A DNA stretch of 64,000 bases, taken from NCBI GenBank assembly GCA_040779335.1, contig JBFONV010000002.1, forward strand, positions 1 to 64,000. The letters are read 5' to 3'. The notes beneath the pieces are model-generated. The model saw only the letters and a program-made list of their open reading frames with translations. It was not told where the DNA came from and made no database searches. How positions within the stretch are numbered: position 1 is the stretch's first letter; each line of letters begins with the position of its first letter. Origin of the DNA: JBFONV01 sp040779335. GTDB taxonomy: Bacteria; Pseudomonadota; Gammaproteobacteria; Enterobacterales; Alteromonadaceae. Made by a program: the position numbers and the translations under genes. Shown here one piece after another: positions 46,601 to 53,696 of the stretch.

Positions 46601-46768
46601 TTCTATCTTAACGACAATTTGCTAGCTGATATCTCAGCTTTGTTCGACTTAACCACATTAAGGTACTTACATTTACAAAACAATGCTGATATTGATTGTA
46701 CTGACTTAAGTAACTTAGAAAGTACCTTAGATTTGTATTCGGTATATCGCCCCAGCCAATGTAATTAA
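43664..46768 (+). CDS. Large two-module leucine-rich-repeat lipoprotein
   Basis: 1034 residues starting at GTG (AGGGAA upstream). Lipobox ILIGC with Cys22, a Gly/Ser linker, two Ig/cadherin-like domains (about 35-130 and 131-225), then a long internalin-type LRR array built of LTxLxxLNLxNNxIxDISPL units. The array is split in two: module 1 spans about 238-797 and module 2 about 812-1034. Each opens with a Cys-flanked cap (ADCLDKDL...SCDGINIESLS; LACIKNN...NCSYDNIESLS) and closes with another Cys cap (CDDLDSLVETL...YNC; CTDLSNLESTL...QCN). It is likely surface-anchored and binds proteins or polysaccharide; the ligand is unknown. Confidence 0.88.
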   Translation: MKFNSFRSSCAALITTSILIGCGGGSKSSTPEAPANSSPVISSMTSEAIFEQSLFEFVASASDSDGTISSYTWLQTAGTDVTDLVIDGESLSFIAPDISSDEILTFTLTVKDNENASSTANLEIPVTANIAPTIADMAIDTVSERTHVDFSPEVNDTEEQEISYSWTQTAGTEVVLSQPNALALSFDTPNISEDETITFSLTVTDEYNDSTTAEVDIDVTAFDEIQIGDIEDSGLADCLDKDLSADMGLSAISCDGINIESLSDLSHFPLLTEVNITNANLVDISALKDVVQITKLNLANNNITSGITLAKLTSLIELNISYNLINDGNTFISYVSQLTQLSVLNAESLHKNYGSYLDVDDLTNLINLTSLTLNNNNVSNTATLSEFVNLTTLNLSNIGYSFNSLSFLNDLTQLTSLSLNNNYYITDLSALAQLSELQELNIAQLHVSDYSPISSLTKLKKLQLQPQNYYSDNVLDLDDFKALTELIELNISNLINIENISTLATFTKLESLRASNINTATIGFVSYIPNLKMLDISNNSRLGDISPLSNLTQLAELNLANNTNLDDLSPLTDLTQLKKLNISNLYNGQDINLYPLTNLTKLEELLINENTLSNLSGIEGLTQLKTLQLKRAQLDELFDFSNLTSLTDLDLSYNNLIDIDELLSATSLKALNLYRNQQLTNVDGLANATELLSLTMNELYALENIDGLASLNKLVYLNLENNRNIQGLSALTELTSLQELNLSNMYALADINALFNLTNLDTLTLYNNSLILCDDLDSLVETLADTEITRPYNCMEQPIDPTLFEDENLLACIKNNSTDIADLTSLNCSYDNIESLSGIEQLENLSSLSLYNNNIADITPLSSLSSLTNLNLNNNDISDISPLASLTILLSLELNNNNIVDVSTLANLTNIKRLILASNAISDISALTNLTDLERIYLTNNTVSDIAPLSTIASLRYIYVGGNTISALPNMSALTNMYEFYLNDNLLADISALFDLTTLRYLHLQNNADIDCTDLSNLESTLDLYSVYRPSQCN

Positions 46769-46789
46769 TTTTGAAATTAACCTAAAGCT

Positions 46790-46819
46790 AAAACAGCCAT
46801 GTATCTGGCTGTTTTTTTT
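46790..46819 (+). terminator. Terminator after the LRR lipoprotein
   Basis: AAAACAGCCA, loop, TGGCTGTTTTTTTT: 10-bp stem with an eight-T run. Confidence 0.92.
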
Positions 46820-46900
46820 CGTCATTTTATTGCTAACGCTAGTATTCTCTCCCTGTTAAGCAGTATCATTTCTATTATTAACAACAGATAACAATTTTTT

Positions 46901-47626
46901 ATGAAAAAAACATGCATCATAACAGGCGGTAGTTCCGGCATCGGATTAAGCATAGTGCGGTTATTTATTGCTAATAATTATCACGTCTTTAACCTTGATC
47001 TTCAGCCAAGTGAATTAGGTGAGTTTCGCCAGTGTGATATTGCAGATGTTACGCAAGTGACTAGTATCATTGACAAAATAAGTTCAGAACATCACATTGA
47101 TGTCTTGGTTTCTAATGCAGGTATTCATTTTTCTGCCACGATAGAGAACACCTCTGAAGCCGAGTTAGACAAAGTGTTTGCCATTAATGTGAAAGGTGCT
47201 TTTGCCGCCATAAAGGCGGTTCTCCCAAACATGAAAGCTAACAAAAATGGCGCTATTATTTTAATGGCATCTGATCAAGCGCTGGTCGCCAAGCATAATT
47301 CTTTCGCTTATAACCTAAGTAAAACGGCACTGGCTTCAATGGCAAAAACCACCGCGCTCGATTATGCCAGTTTCAATATCAGGGCCAATGCCGTCTGTCC
47401 AGGCACAATTGAAACCCCCTTGTACCATCATGCTATTGATAATTATTGCCAACGTTCAGGCGCTGATAAAGCCCAAATTCATCAAGAAGAAGCGATGCAG
47501 CAACCATTGGGACGCTTAGGTCAACCAGAAGAAGTGGCTGAATTAGTGTTATTTTTAGCCTCAGATAAAGCCAAATTTATTACGGGTTCATTACAAGTTA
47601 TCGATGGCGGCTACACTACGCAATAG
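46901..47626 (+). CDS. SDR-family NAD(P)-dependent oxidoreductase
   Basis: Classical short-chain dehydrogenase: TGGSSGIGLS cofactor loop, NAGIH, the catalytic Ser block LMASDQALVAKHNS, the YNLSK Tyr/Lys pair, and a VCPGTIETPLY segment. 241 residues. Asp in FNLDLQPSE after the second beta strand favours NAD+. The lactonase-like gene next door suggests the substrate is a sugar oxidised to a lactone or keto-acid; this is inference from context. Confidence 0.9.
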   Translation: MKKTCIITGGSSGIGLSIVRLFIANNYHVFNLDLQPSELGEFRQCDIADVTQVTSIIDKISSEHHIDVLVSNAGIHFSATIENTSEAELDKVFAINVKGAFAAIKAVLPNMKANKNGAIILMASDQALVAKHNSFAYNLSKTALASMAKTTALDYASFNIRANAVCPGTIETPLYHHAIDNYCQRSGADKAQIHQEEAMQQPLGRLGQPEEVAELVLFLASDKAKFITGSLQVIDGGYTTQ

Positions 47627-47709
47627 ATCATCAATGAGTGCAAGAAGCACTTTATTTACCGTTAAATTTCTCGATAGGCGACCAGATTAAGATAAATGGT
47701 ATAAGCATA

Positions 47710-48579
47710 ATGAATATTATTGATCCTCATCTACATTTATTCGCGTTAGAACAAGGCGATTATCATTGGCTAAAAAAGGAGAATCCGCCTTTTTGGCCTG
47801 ACAAACATGTGATTAATAAAAACTTCAGTGATGCTGCAGTGATACTTACTCCGCCTTTGAAAATTTCTGGTTTTGTTCATATAGAAGCGGGCTTTGATAA
47901 TCAACAACCGTGGCGTGAACTTGCCTGGCTGGAAAACAATACTGAACTCCCCTTTAAGTCAGTTGCGTTTATTGATATCAGCCAGAATGAACAAGCATTT
48001 AATACCCAACTGTCGCAGCTGAAAAAGTATCCTTCGTTGACAGGCTGTCGCCATATTTTAGATGAGCAAGCATTGGCATTATTAACGTCAAAAGATGCTA
48101 TCAATAACCTAGCGCAATTAGCAAAACACCAGTTAAGTTTTGATCTACAAATGTCACTTATTGACCAACAGGCGGTGAATAGTTTGTGCAATATACTGTC
48201 TGAACTTCCTCATTTAAACGTGATCATTAATCATGCAGGGTGGCCACCAAACAATAGTGAAGCAATGAATATTTGGCAAAAAAACCTAAAGCGTATCAGT
48301 CAATATCAGCAATGCGCCATTAAATGTTCCGGTTGGGAAATGACCGATAGACACTATAGTTTATCTTGGCTAACTGAAACTATAACAAGCTGCATCACGT
48401 ACTTTTCAGTTGATCGAGTAATGATCGCCAGCAATTTTCCTCTATGTTTATTTAGCACTAGCTATCAACAATATTGGCTGCAAATGATAGCAGTACTTAA
48501 CCAGCTGAAAGTTAACGAAAGAGATATTAAAAAACTATGCTTTAGTAATGCACTACATTGGTACAAATTAAATACGTGA
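47710..48579 (+). CDS. Amidohydrolase-2/COG3618-type metal hydrolase (sugar lactonase-like)
   Basis: TIM-barrel hydrolase of the group that includes L-fuconolactonase and related lactonases. It opens with IIDPHLHLF (HxH metal site), goes through SGFVHIEAGF, a VIINHAGWP metal-His strand and IKCSGWEM, and ends with a conserved block MIASNFPL where a catalytic Asp is usually expected. The ATG at 47710 gives the normal family N-terminus; a GTG at 47638 would add 24 residues that look unrelated. It follows the SDR gene by about 80 bases, so the two are probably co-transcribed. Confidence 0.8.
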   Translation: MNIIDPHLHLFALEQGDYHWLKKENPPFWPDKHVINKNFSDAAVILTPPLKISGFVHIEAGFDNQQPWRELAWLENNTELPFKSVAFIDISQNEQAFNTQLSQLKKYPSLTGCRHILDEQALALLTSKDAINNLAQLAKHQLSFDLQMSLIDQQAVNSLCNILSELPHLNVIINHAGWPPNNSEAMNIWQKNLKRISQYQQCAIKCSGWEMTDRHYSLSWLTETITSCITYFSVDRVMIASNFPLCLFSTSYQQYWLQMIAVLNQLKVNERDIKKLCFSNALHWYKLNT

Positions 48580-48600
48580 CATTAACGGCTTTTAAATTTT

Positions 48601-48624
48601 AAGCTTTAAGCTTTAAGCTTTAAG
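48601..48624. repeat. AAGCTTT heptamer tandem repeat
   Basis: Three full copies of AAGCTTT followed by AAG, preceded by a partial unit TTTT. It lies between the lactonase-like gene and the terminator of the convergent dehydratase. Simple sequence repeat without clear function. Confidence 0.8.
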
Positions 48625-48716
48625 CGGCACGCTGGCCATGATCTTAAAAAATATAAAATCAAAGATTGTGTGAATAAATAATATCTTCTAGGTGAACATT
48701 TTATTATGCGAAGTTG

Positions 48717-48760
48717 TATAAAACAGCGCAACAACAAGCAATGCTGTGCGCTGTTTTATA
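48717..48760 (-). terminator. Terminator of the enolase-superfamily gene
   Basis: A 14-bp perfect stem TATAAAACAGCGCA with TGCGCTGTTTTATA and a 16-base loop, 34 bases past the stop of the minus-strand gene. Confidence 0.75.
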
Positions 48761-48793
48761 AAATGATTTTAACTGAACATTGTCAATGTAACG

Positions 48794-49969
48794 TTATTTC
48801 ACCGTAACATTCGGTGAACGTTTCACTATCTCATCATTTAATTCAATACCAATGCCTGGTGTTTCGGTCACTTGAAAAACACCATTTTTAGGTTGAGGAT
48901 CTTGAAGACACAATTCACGGTTCCATTCTTTAATGGCATAGGTGTGGTGTTCATGGATCAAAAAGTTAGGGATAGCCGTTTCTAAATGTAAGGACGCGGC
49001 TGTTGCCACTGGGCCGCCACAAACATGTGCTTGAATACGAATGTCATAGACATCAGCGTAGTCACATACCTTTTTAGCTTCGGTGAAGCCACCGCATAAG
49101 CCGACATCAGGTTGTAAAACATCAATACTTTGATCTTCAAAATAAGGACGCACATCCCAGCGATGATATAATCGCTCACCACCCGCGATCGGCACATTAA
49201 CACGATCAGAGACTTTCTTATGCACCTTAGCATTTAAATAATTTACAGGCTCTTCGTACATCATACAGCCAACTTCTTCGACTATTGCGCCCATTTGAAT
49301 AGCAGACGCTGCGCCCATTAACGAATGCGATTCAAAAATAATATCAACATCGCCACCTACGGCTTGGCGAATGGCGCGTAATCTGTCTCCGAACAAACGC
49401 ATTTGTGGTTTGGTAAATAACTTAGTGCGATCAAACGATGAACTGCCGTCTTGGTTATAAACGATTGGATCAACCTTAACCGCATCATAGCCTTCCGCCA
49501 TCGCTTTTAATGCGGCCTCTGCATATTCTGCGGGTTCAATTAACTTTTTACACTCTTTGTCCCAATCAAATTGCAACTGACTCGCATAAGTGCGCAACTT
49601 ATCATTTACTTTTCCGCCTAATAACTGATAAACAGGTACTCCCAACGCTTTGCCTTTAATATCCCATAACGCAGTGTCAATAGCGCTCATCGCTGAATAC
49701 AACACCGGACCACCACCTAAGCCCCAAAAGCTCTCACGTAGCATTCTCGACCACAGCAACTCAGTGCTAAACGGGTCAAAACCGATGAGTACTGCCTCCG
49801 CAATTTCTTTGATCATTGCCGCTGCCGCACTATGACCCCAGTCGTATGCAAGCCCCGCTTCACCAACACCACTGATGCCTTCATCGGTATGGATGCGAAC
49901 AAATACAGGGTTCCACGCAGTTCGCTTTGGGCAATGAATGTCAAAAATTTCGATATGAGTAATTTTCAT
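48794..49969 (-). CDS. Mandelate racemase/muconate lactonizing family sugar-acid dehydratase
   Basis: Enolase-superfamily enzyme of 391 residues. N-terminal capping domain, then a barrel with K165 (AVKVDP), E213 and H215 (FESHSLM), E239 (YEEPVNY), E265 (GGERLY), D288 (QPDVGLCGG) and H315 (IQAHVCGG). The spacings 213/239/265/288/315 match the D-galactonate dehydratase layout, so beta-elimination of an aldonic acid to a 2-keto-3-deoxy acid is likely. The first metal ligand is Glu where most of the family have Asp. It sits 113 bases downstream of a class II aldolase, presumably in one operon. The exact sugar acid is unknown. Confidence 0.83.
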   Translation of the reverse strand: MKITHIEIFDIHCPKRTAWNPVFVRIHTDEGISGVGEAGLAYDWGHSAAAAMIKEIAEAVLIGFDPFSTELLWSRMLRESFWGLGGGPVLYSAMSAIDTALWDIKGKALGVPVYQLLGGKVNDKLRTYASQLQFDWDKECKKLIEPAEYAEAALKAMAEGYDAVKVDPIVYNQDGSSSFDRTKLFTKPQMRLFGDRLRAIRQAVGGDVDIIFESHSLMGAASAIQMGAIVEEVGCMMYEEPVNYLNAKVHKKVSDRVNVPIAGGERLYHRWDVRPYFEDQSIDVLQPDVGLCGGFTEAKKVCDYADVYDIRIQAHVCGGPVATAASLHLETAIPNFLIHEHHTYAIKEWNRELCLQDPQPKNGVFQVTETPGIGIELNDEIVKRSPNVTVK

Positions 49970-50082
49970 AATTTCCTACTATAAAACTTTTGTTTAAGAT
50001 TAAGTGTTTGAAAATAATTCCTTGAAAACAAGTGCGTGAAGATACCCGATTACCTCGTCTATCACCATGGAATATGTACTTG

Positions 50083-50853
50083 TTATAGCGCAAATTTTGG
50101 ATCAGAGCGATAAACTCGTCGCAACATTGCCGGCCAAGCTTTCTGTCCACCCGTTAACCCAGTATGCACTATATTGGCCTGCGCTTTGATACCATCAACA
50201 ATGCTTTGATCAACCAACACTGGTGTCATGCCCATTGACATTACTTGCATTTGTACTTGGCAGGCGCGAATTAAATCATACATATGCATAAACGCATCCC
50301 CTATGGTTTTACCCATAGTCAAACCGCCATGATTACGCAATAACATAAAATTACTGTCACCTAAATCTTGTTGCAAACGCAACTTCTCATCACTATTAAC
50401 CGCTAACCCTTCATAGTCATGATAACTAATAGACGCTAATGCAAACATGGCGTATTGACTAAGTGGCAACAAGCCTTCTTCAACGCTGGCCACCGCAATA
50501 GCTTCATTGGTATGTACATGCAACGCACACATATCTTCGTGTCGAGCTTCATGAATAGCACTATGTATCGTAAAACCTGCTGGATTGATTTCAAAAGGAC
50601 AATCTGGATCGATAATATTCCCCTCAATATCTATCTTAACAAGATTAGAGGCGGTTATTTCGTCAAAGGCTAGGCCAAAGGCATTGATCAACAAATGCTC
50701 GGTGCCAGGAATACGTGCAGAAACGTGGGTATATATTAAGTCATCCCAGCCATGAAGAGCGATCAGTCGATAGCATGCCGCAAGATCCACTCTCACTTGC
50801 CACTCTTGTGACGACACTTTACCTTTTAGATCTTGATGGGGAATATCAAACAT
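50083..50853 (-). CDS. Class II aldolase/adducin family protein
   Basis: 256 residues of the adducin-like class II aldolase fold: HVSARIPGTEHLLINAFGL, zinc-binding ALHVHT (two His) and LLRNHGGLTMG (third His). Members cleave or epimerise phosphorylated or free keto-sugars, but many have unknown substrates. Directly upstream of the dehydratase gene on the same strand, it could act on the 2-keto-3-deoxy acid that enzyme would make; this role is inferred from neighbours. No signal peptide. Confidence 0.85.
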   Translation of the reverse strand: MFDIPHQDLKGKVSSQEWQVRVDLAACYRLIALHGWDDLIYTHVSARIPGTEHLLINAFGLAFDEITASNLVKIDIEGNIIDPDCPFEINPAGFTIHSAIHEARHEDMCALHVHTNEAIAVASVEEGLLPLSQYAMFALASISYHDYEGLAVNSDEKLRLQQDLGDSNFMLLRNHGGLTMGKTIGDAFMHMYDLIRACQVQMQVMSMGMTPVLVDQSIVDGIKAQANIVHTGLTGGQKAWPAMLRRVYRSDPKFAL

Positions 50854-51083
50854 TATGTAACTCTCTTTATTACTTAGACTTTTTACGTAAACAACTTAGC
50901 GCAAACAATAAGTTAAGATAGTGCTAAGCGTCACCAAATTCAATATAACAATTGTACTATCTGGCAAGGTGGAGCTCGGCGTTAAAAGCGCACTTTACCT
51001 ATGAAAATGCTTTCGATAAAGCACTAGTTGCGATAAGTTATTATTAATTATTAAAATGTAACCAATCAGGTCATCTCGTCCAT

Positions 51084-51863
51084 ATGTGCATTCTGTTTTT
51101 TGCCATTAAACAACATCCGAATTATCCGTTGATCCTTTGTGCCAACAGAGATGAGTTTCATCAGCGAGCGACCGAAAAAATGCACTTTTGGACAGAGCCA
51201 CCAATATTGGCAGGGAAAGACTTACTTGCTGGTGGCACTTGGATAGGTTTAACCGCTGCGGGCAGGTTTTCAGCATTAACTAATTTTCGCCGACCGCACA
51301 GTAATAATGACAACAAAAAATCACGCGGCCATTTGGTTATTCAGGCATTGAATACTAACCTTGCACAGTTCCCCGGTGAACTCGCACAACAATGTGATAA
51401 CTACAATGGCTTTAATCTGGTTTATGGAACATTAGACAATTTGCACTGCTTTGATAGTGTCAATCAACGCTTTCATAAAATCACCGAGGGTTTTCACAGT
51501 ATTTGCAACGGAGCCTTAGATGACATTTGGCCTAAGATGGCGTTAGGCAGACAAAAACTCGCCGACACGATAACAAAAAGCGCCACCGATAATTCACCGC
51601 TGGAGATAGAAGATCTCTTTAATTTAATGAGCAATAATGAACAAGCCGATAGCAATGTGTTACCCAATACTGGGGTCGGTGCTGAATGGGAGCAATTTCT
51701 CAGCTCTATTTTTATAAAGTCAGCAAACTACGGCACACGCTCAACTACGATAATTCGGCAAGATTTGGTTGGAAAAGTAGAGATTTACGAACGCAGCTTT
51801 ACACCGCAAGCTGAAATAGAAAGCAATCAATATTTTGAACTGTTCTGCAAAAAAACAACCTAG
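51084..51863 (+). CDS. NRDE (TANGO2) family protein
   Basis: Begins MCILFFA with Cys2 exposed after Met removal, as in the NTN-hydrolase-like NRDE/TANGO2 family, followed by the name motif ANRDEFHQR and GGTWIGLTAAGRFSALTNFR. 259 residues. Bacterial and animal homologues have been linked to heme handling and lipid metabolism, but no enzymatic reaction is settled. Stands alone; convergent with a small membrane protein gene 18 bases away. Confidence 0.88.
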   Translation: MCILFFAIKQHPNYPLILCANRDEFHQRATEKMHFWTEPPILAGKDLLAGGTWIGLTAAGRFSALTNFRRPHSNNDNKKSRGHLVIQALNTNLAQFPGELAQQCDNYNGFNLVYGTLDNLHCFDSVNQRFHKITEGFHSICNGALDDIWPKMALGRQKLADTITKSATDNSPLEIEDLFNLMSNNEQADSNVLPNTGVGAEWEQFLSSIFIKSANYGTRSTTIIRQDLVGKVEIYERSFTPQAEIESNQYFELFCKKTT

Positions 51864-51881
51864 CAACGTTAAAAAGTCGTT

Positions 51882-52055
51882 CTAAACCATCGCGTTAATA
51901 ATGGCGACAATCAAAAGCACAAAAACCAATATACGGGTTATTTTAGCAAATTTTGCTTGCTGCTCAGGCTCCATTGGTGTGCCATAGCGTTCACCAAAAA
52001 ACACCATTAAACCGACGCCAACAAACACTACCAATAAAATTGTCATTAATACCAT
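51882..52055 (-). CDS. Small membrane protein, two helices
   Basis: 57 residues from the ATG at 52055: helix VLMTILLVVFVGVGLMVFF, a short cytoplasmic-type loop with Glu-Pro-Glu-Gln-Gln, then helix ILVFVLLIVAIINAMV. A GTG at 52088 is also in frame and would add 11 residues. Family unknown. Such two-helix mini-proteins often modulate a larger membrane complex, but nothing here shows which. Confidence 0.55.
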   Translation of the reverse strand: MVLMTILLVVFVGVGLMVFFGERYGTPMEPEQQAKFAKITRILVFVLLIVAIINAMV

Positions 52056-52183
52056 AACTAAGCTTTTCTCAATCGATAAAATCGGCACCAGTATAATACC
52101 TTTATTAACTAAAAATCACTTTCATTAACACCGTTTTCCCGTAATATGTACATTATTGAAAACATGGTATTTTTACGACGCAT

Positions 52184-53410
52184 ATGAACAACAGCACTGA
52201 TTTTACCGAAAAACGTCAGTTTATGATCAGACTTGCTAAAGCCCTCCATAAATTTGGCTCTCCTGCCTATCGTTTAGAGGCACATTTGCAAAAAGTGGCG
52301 AAAGATCTCAATCTTCAGGGTTCGTTTGGTATTACACCAACAACACTGACATTTTTTCTCTCTGATGAAAATGAACAACAAGAATATACCCATGTGATTC
52401 GTGTAGAACCCGGAGAAATTGATTTAGGTTCATTAGCCAGAGCAGACGAACTGGTCGATGAACTGACTTCGGGTCAACGGAGTTTAAAAGAAGCTATTGA
52501 ACGCTTAGACGAAATTGCCAATAAACCATCTCCATATGGCACTTTTTTAACCTTCTTAGCCTTTGGTGGTTCGAGTGGCGCATTTTCTATGCTGATGCAT
52601 ACCAGCTGGAATGATGTATTGTGGTCAACATTACTTGGACTTATTGTCTTTGGCTTTGTCGTATGGGCTGAACGCTCTCGTCGTGTTGCCGATATGCTTG
52701 AGCCCGCTGCAGCGATTACCACCGCAATATTGGCCTCAGGGATCGCCTTGTTTGATCCTAGTATAAATATCCCATTAGTCGTGCTTTCAAGTATTATTGC
52801 TTTTATTCCCGGTCTGGCATTAACAGTGGGGTTAGCAGAACTATCTGCACGAAACTTAATGTCTGGCACCGCTAGAATAATGGACGCCATGATGTCATTA
52901 TTCAAGCTCTATTTCGGTGGTTTTTTAGGGATGGCATTAGGGGATTTAATCTTTGGCAAGGTTGAGTTTGTTCAACCAGCAACAACCCCTAATTGGACAG
53001 CGTGGCTTGCCGTTACTATTTTATCAATGTGTCTAGTGATCCTATTTAAAGCACGTAAAAAAGACGCGCCGTGGGGGATCCTCTCGGGTTACGTTGCTTT
53101 TGGCGCGAGTCTTATGGGAAGCTACTATCTTGGCGGAGCTTTAGGTGTATTTACTGGCGCTTTTGCACTAGGTTTGTACAGTAATATATTTTCTCGGGTA
53201 ATGAAATTACCGGCAAGTATCGTTAGACTGCAAGGGTTAGTAGTTTTAGTCCCTGGTAGTAAAGTTTATATCGGATTAAATACCGCCATATCAGGGCAAT
53301 ATATACTCAATGCAACTGATGTCGGTTCACAAACTTTCATCATCTTTATGTCACTAGTTGCTGGGCTGATATTTTCAAATGTTGCCTTCCCGTCCCTTAA
53401 ATCGCTGTAA
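52184..53410 (+). CDS. Threonine/serine exporter family protein (fused YjjP/YjjB type)
   Basis: 408 residues: N-terminal soluble domain with ALHKFGSPAYRLEAHL and a DUF1212-type core, then about ten membrane helices, the second half being the YjjB-like DUF3815 part (YVAFGASLMGSYYLGGALGVF and PGSKVYIGL). Fused ThrE-type proteins export threonine or serine by proton antiport; related YjjPB exports succinate, so the substrate is open. Monocistronic with a hairpin terminator. Confidence 0.88.
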   Translation: MNNSTDFTEKRQFMIRLAKALHKFGSPAYRLEAHLQKVAKDLNLQGSFGITPTTLTFFLSDENEQQEYTHVIRVEPGEIDLGSLARADELVDELTSGQRSLKEAIERLDEIANKPSPYGTFLTFLAFGGSSGAFSMLMHTSWNDVLWSTLLGLIVFGFVVWAERSRRVADMLEPAAAITTAILASGIALFDPSINIPLVVLSSIIAFIPGLALTVGLAELSARNLMSGTARIMDAMMSLFKLYFGGFLGMALGDLIFGKVEFVQPATTPNWTAWLAVTILSMCLVILFKARKKDAPWGILSGYVAFGASLMGSYYLGGALGVFTGAFALGLYSNIFSRVMKLPASIVRLQGLVVLVPGSKVYIGLNTAISGQYILNATDVGSQTFIIFMSLVAGLIFSNVAFPSLKSL

Positions 53411-53420
53411 ATAGGTTAAA

Positions 53421-53452
53421 AATAGCGTTCAGTGTTTTCACTGCACGCTATT
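53421..53452 (+). terminator. Hairpin terminator after the ThrE-type exporter
   Basis: AATAGCGT-T-CAGTG, loop TTTT, CACTG-C-ACGCTATT: 13 bp with one mismatch, 10 bases after the stop, with no real T-run. The remaining bases up to 53696 contain nothing further that I recognise. Confidence 0.65.
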
Positions 53453-53696
53453 AAACGGTTTATTTATGTTATCAATTTGTTTATTAACAACCATTTATTA
53501 ACAACCAAAGGTATCGACAACATATAAGCTAAATCACTTCATACACTTAAATTTCCAATACTAAAAAATGCCTATTACACCTAGTCTATTTTTGTTAAAA
53601 AAATGTAACTTTATGTGTAGCAAACTGGCAATTATCCTCCCAAGCCATTAATATCAAGCAGTTTAAAAATTATTAACTAATCACGTGAGCATAACA

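Noticed and set aside
43664..46768. Calling the LRR protein an internalin/invasion factor
   Set aside because: The repeats are internalin-like, but it is a lipoprotein of a Gram-negative marine-type bacterium; no sortase signal or virulence context is seen.
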